Positions 61,241 to 64,000 of a stretch of DNA of 64,000 bases are shown piece after piece; position 1 is the stretch's first letter, and each line of letters begins with the position of its first letter. This stretch comes from an uncultured Porphyromonadaceae bacterium (GTDB lineage Bacteria > Bacteroidota > Bacteroidia > Bacteroidales > Muribaculaceae), in contig CALDIF010000066.1 of assembly GCA_937901905.1 (NCBI GenBank), positions 19,039-83,038 on the forward strand, given 5' to 3'. A program made the translations under genes and the position numbers. The notes under the pieces are model-generated. The model saw only the letters and a list, made by a program, of their open reading frames with translations. It was not told the origin of the DNA and made no database searches.

Positions 61241-62440
61241 ATGACTAATATATTAAAATCGTCATTGTTGCTCATGGGTGCCGCTCTTGTGTTCACGGCG
61301 TGCTCTGACGACCGCGGTTCCAATCCGACCCTCGTCCAGCCCACCACGTTCGTGCTCAACACTCCGGCATATGCCAACGCAGGAATTGACCTCGCCGAGT
61401 CTTCGTCGGTCAACTTCACCTGGTCTCAGCCCGATTACGGTGGCTTCCCCGTTGCAACGACTTACACCATGCAGTTGTCCACAACCGACACGTGGACAGT
61501 CTCGTATGCCGATGAACTTGCCGACGAGAGCGGTGAGACCGTGTGCAACTACTACGTTGTTGACGAGGCTTTTGCCTCTTGCAAAGCATCGCTTGATGCC
61601 ACCGAGTTAGCCAAAGCTCTGCAAGTTCTCAACAAATACGAAGCCGAGAACGTTCCCGAGAGTCAAATCGTTTATGTGCGCTTGCGCGCCGAGGCCAAGG
61701 GAACCGAGCCCATCTTGTCGAACACTGTCACTGTTAACGTCAAGCCCTATTACATCGAGTTGAAACCCGCCGCTCCGGTGCTGTGGTACTTCGTGGGTAG
61801 CGGTATTGCCAACAACGACTGGGATGTGAGTGCAGTGGGCGCAGGTCTTATCCCCTTGTTGCCCGTGCCCGACTCGGACTACGACGCCAACGGCAATGGT
61901 ACCATCAGTTACACCGGTTTCTTCCCCGGCGGTTGTCAGTTCAAGTTCGTTCGCGACTTCGGCAGTTGGGATGCCCAAATGAACTACACAAACGTTGACA
62001 GCCCCAACGACGACTTGATTAGTGACCTCGACGGTGACAACCACAACATCGGTATCAACAACGATGGCTACTACCAGGTTGACATGAACACTGCAACTAG
62101 CAAGATCACCATCACCAAGTTGGATATCACTCCGAGCGTGTACGACATGATCACCACTCCGGGTTCGCACCAGGGTTGGGATGCCGGCAGCGACCCGATG
62201 ACTCCGATAACCGAGGCTATTGAGAACCACTCGTGGTACGTTGACATAACCTTTGATGCCAATGCACCCAGCGACGGCGGTATCAAGTTTGCCAACGGCT
62301 CGTGGGATGTCAACTGGGGTGGCAGCGCATTCCCCTTGGGTGTCGGTGTCGGTGGCGGTCCTAACATCTTGTTCAAGGAGGGCTCTTATCGCGTCTACTT
62401 CAATGACATCACCGGTGTTTACTACTTTATTGAGCAATAA
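61241..62440 (+). CDS. SusE-like outer-membrane starch-binding lipoprotein
   Basis: This 399-residue lipoprotein has a signal peptide MTNILKSSLLLMGAALVFTAC. The N-terminal domain TTFVLNTPAYANAGIDLAES and VNFTWSQPDYGGFPVATTYTM is the SusE-type Ig-like domain. Two C-terminal carbohydrate-binding modules follow: one around LWYFVGSGIANNDWDVS and FFPGGCQFKFVRDFGSWD, the other around TTPGSHQGWDAGSDPMTPI and GGIKFANGSWDVNWGGSAFP. Surface Trp residues could stack on alpha-glucan. It follows susD by 48 bp and precedes a second, longer relative. Confidence 0.9.
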   Translation: MTNILKSSLLLMGAALVFTACSDDRGSNPTLVQPTTFVLNTPAYANAGIDLAESSSVNFTWSQPDYGGFPVATTYTMQLSTTDTWTVSYADELADESGETVCNYYVVDEAFASCKASLDATELAKALQVLNKYEAENVPESQIVYVRLRAEAKGTEPILSNTVTVNVKPYYIELKPAAPVLWYFVGSGIANNDWDVSAVGAGLIPLLPVPDSDYDANGNGTISYTGFFPGGCQFKFVRDFGSWDAQMNYTNVDSPNDDLISDLDGDNHNIGINNDGYYQVDMNTATSKITITKLDITPSVYDMITTPGSHQGWDAGSDPMTPITEAIENHSWYVDITFDANAPSDGGIKFANGSWDVNWGGSAFPLGVGVGGGPNILFKEGSYRVYFNDITGVYYFIEQ

Positions 62441-62522
62441 CAATCGATAAGTTCAAGCGTTGTGCCGGTCATGGCACACCCTACCGGCACAGCACTTGAG
62501 TTGTCCAATACAATTAAAGACA

Positions 62523-63845
62523 ATGAAGAAATTATTTTTAATGTTGGGTATGGGCTTGCTTCTCGCAAGCTGTACCGATGACTATAAGGACTGGGCTGAC
62601 CCGCAAAGCAACCCCGACGAGGGTAGCAAGAGCGTGGTCTTCACCGCCGCACAAGCAGCCGCAATCGACTACGCGGCTATTGGCGACAGAGTCCAGTTGT
62701 TTGTCCCCAGTGTTGTTGTTGAAGATGAGGTGGTAAACTCGTTTATTGCCAAACTTTACAACGCCGACAAGACAGCCGAGTATAACATTGATGCCGATGA
62801 GCAAGGTTGCGTAGCGGCTTCTGACCTCAAGAGTGCCGTTCAATTCCTGTTCGGTAAAGCACCCGAGGCTCGCACCATCGACATGGACATCACCGCGTTT
62901 ACCAACATCAACGGTCAGGTCATCAAGAACCTCGGCACCACTCAAACAACGGTGACCCTGCGCCCGCGCGAGGTTGCCGACGGCTATACCTTGTTGTTAG
63001 GTGGTGAGGAATTCGCCTTCACTCGCAACGAGAACACCAACAAGTACGATGACCCCATCTTCAAGTGCACCTTTGAGTTCCTTGGCGATGAGGCCACGTG
63101 GACTATCAAGTCGAGCGACGGCACCGTGCTCGGTGTTGTTGCCGGAACCGAGGATCAGATGGACGGTAACCTCACTGCCGCCGACTACGAGGCCGGTGTT
63201 TGGGGCATCTACGGCAAGTTCGTCATGACCATCGACATGGAGAGTTACACTTATCACATCGAAGATGCTCCCGCGTTCGATTGGGAGGTCATCTGGATGG
63301 CAGGTAACAGCAACGGTTGGGGATCTCCCGCTTCACCGCTCACCGCGACTAGCCAAGACGAGGGTAAGTATCAAGGCTTCATGTACCTCAACGGTGAGTT
63401 CAAGTTCCGCAGCCATGAGAGCTCATGGGACGCTCCCGATTGGGGTGCCGGCAGTACCGAGGGGTCTCTCGAGGCACAAAGCGGCAACTTGAGTGCCGAC
63501 GAAGGTTTCTATCGTGTTGATGTCAACTTGAGCGATATGCTCTACTCCTTGACCCCAATTACCACTATCGGTGTTATCGGCAGTTTCCCCGACAACGGTT
63601 GGACTTCAGACGTTGCCAAACTCACCTACAACACTACAAGTGGCGCATGGGAAGGCACGGCTACAATTCCTGCCGGTGTTGAGTTCAAGTTCCGCGCTAA
63701 CAATGATTGGGCTATCAACTGGGGTGGCGAACTCGGCAACCTCTGGCAAGATGGTCCCAACCTCGTGTTAGACGAGGAGGGCACATACACAATCAAGTTG
63801 TTCATCGTTGCTCCGGGCATGCACTATGTTGAGATGACCAAGTAA
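62523..63845 (+). CDS. SusF/SusE-like outer-membrane starch-binding lipoprotein
   Basis: This 440-residue lipoprotein begins at ATG 62523 with MKKLFLMLGMGLLLASC, a clean lipoprotein signal; open frame upstream of it lacks one. An N-terminal Ig-like region is followed by at least two modules of the SusE/F type: IWMAGNSNGWGSPASPLTAT with FKFRSHESSWDAPDWGAG, and GVIGSFPDNGWTSD with FKFRANNDWAINWGGELG near the C-terminus. These resemble starch-binding modules that hold the polymer at the cell surface. It is the last gene before a strong hairpin terminator, so amylase genes, if any, lie beyond the window or in another unit. Confidence 0.9.
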   Translation: MKKLFLMLGMGLLLASCTDDYKDWADPQSNPDEGSKSVVFTAAQAAAIDYAAIGDRVQLFVPSVVVEDEVVNSFIAKLYNADKTAEYNIDADEQGCVAASDLKSAVQFLFGKAPEARTIDMDITAFTNINGQVIKNLGTTQTTVTLRPREVADGYTLLLGGEEFAFTRNENTNKYDDPIFKCTFEFLGDEATWTIKSSDGTVLGVVAGTEDQMDGNLTAADYEAGVWGIYGKFVMTIDMESYTYHIEDAPAFDWEVIWMAGNSNGWGSPASPLTATSQDEGKYQGFMYLNGEFKFRSHESSWDAPDWGAGSTEGSLEAQSGNLSADEGFYRVDVNLSDMLYSLTPITTIGVIGSFPDNGWTSDVAKLTYNTTSGAWEGTATIPAGVEFKFRANNDWAINWGGELGNLWQDGPNLVLDEEGTYTIKLFIVAPGMHYVEMTK

Positions 63846-63876
63846 TGATTTGACGCAATCGACAATAGATTGTTAT

Positions 63877-63924
63877 ATATAACAGGAGGCTTTGACCCGT
63901 CGGTCAAAGCCTCCTGTTATATAG
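63877..63924 (+). terminator. Perfect 22-bp hairpin terminator after the sus operon
   Basis: A 22-bp arm (63877-63898) containing AACAGGAGGCTTTGACC pairs without mismatch to 63903-63924 around the four-base loop CGTC. GTTTTAA follows. It lies 31 bp after the last sus-like gene and could terminate on both strands. The final 76 bases of the window hold no recognisable gene. Confidence 0.85.
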
Positions 63925-64000
63925 TTTTAATCGTATCCGTGCGAAGTATCCGTGCGAAAAAGGCCGTCTTGGGTAGGTGATAAAAAGCCGATGCTATTGT

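Overview
This window is a stretch of a Bacteroidales chromosome, most likely from Muribaculaceae or a close relative. The evidence is the many promoters with a TAnnTTTG -7 element and TTTG-like -33 element, a SusC/SusD/SusE/SusF locus, the PorX/PorW pair of type IX secretion regulators, DUF1573 and DUF4919 proteins, a TSCPD protein, and Bacteroidetes-type gene order. GC is moderate to high in genes, and intergenic leaders are AT-rich. No rRNA, phage, IS element or CRISPR array was seen. The only RNA gene found is one tRNA with a CAT anticodon.

Layout. 1-3.1 kb: a membrane pyrophosphatase (cut by the window edge), a structured AT-rich leader and cytidine deaminase. 3.3-12.5 kb: a long minus-strand run of a PduO-type cobalamin adenosyltransferase, BirA, TsaE, PorX, a giant PorW/SprE-like TPR lipoprotein, a small membrane protein and a CotH-family protein with an N-terminal dockerin. 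12.7-21.3 kb: Obg, a DUF4143 ATPase, Mfd (minus strand), an MsbA-like ABC exporter and shikimate kinase. 21.4-26.5 kb: the tRNA, a membrane protein, a PgpH-type HD phosphodiesterase and a bifunctional RelA/SpoT, so two nucleotide second-messenger enzymes sit in one minus-strand unit. 26.6-29.4 kb: an MBOAT/SGNH acyl-transfer pair and a TSCPD protein. 29.6-35.8 kb: an acyl-CoA/ACP ligase, a YghO-like acyltransferase, two DUF1573 proteins, MeaB and a Nudix hydrolase. 35.8-40 kb: two divergent zinc-ribbon membrane proteins and an LTA-synthase-like sulfatase-fold enzyme. 40-44.6 kb: MiaA, a DUF4919 protein, a Tat-exported Fe-S aldo/keto reductase and a polyferredoxin membrane protein.

44.7-46.6 kb is the most unusual stretch. 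A formylglycine-generating-enzyme-fold (C-type lectin fold) protein ends in a segment that looks like the variable region of a diversity-generating retroelement (DGR). Twelve candidate variable codons all have the form NNC, as expected from AAC template codons. A perfect 12-bp inverted repeat lies 24 nt after the stop codon. No reverse transcriptase or template repeat was recognised in the window. After it come about 0.9 kb of non-coding DNA holding a dockerin fossil, a series of tiny three-base-loop hairpins and a duplicated 87-bp unit.

46.6-55 kb is mostly housekeeping: a Fur-family regulator, a DUF1015 protein, HisS, a secreted endonuclease/exonuclease/phosphatase-fold protein, a gamma-carbonic-anhydrase-like protein, an M24 aminopeptidase P and a PafA-like alkaline phosphatase. 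55-63.9 kb is an alpha-glucan-type polysaccharide utilisation locus. A LacI-type regulator is divergent from SusC-SusD-SusE-SusF. A perfect LacI-family operator overlaps the -33 element of the regulator's own promoter, and a 22-bp perfect hairpin terminator follows susF.

All calls rest on reading the sequence and on family knowledge. No database search was run.
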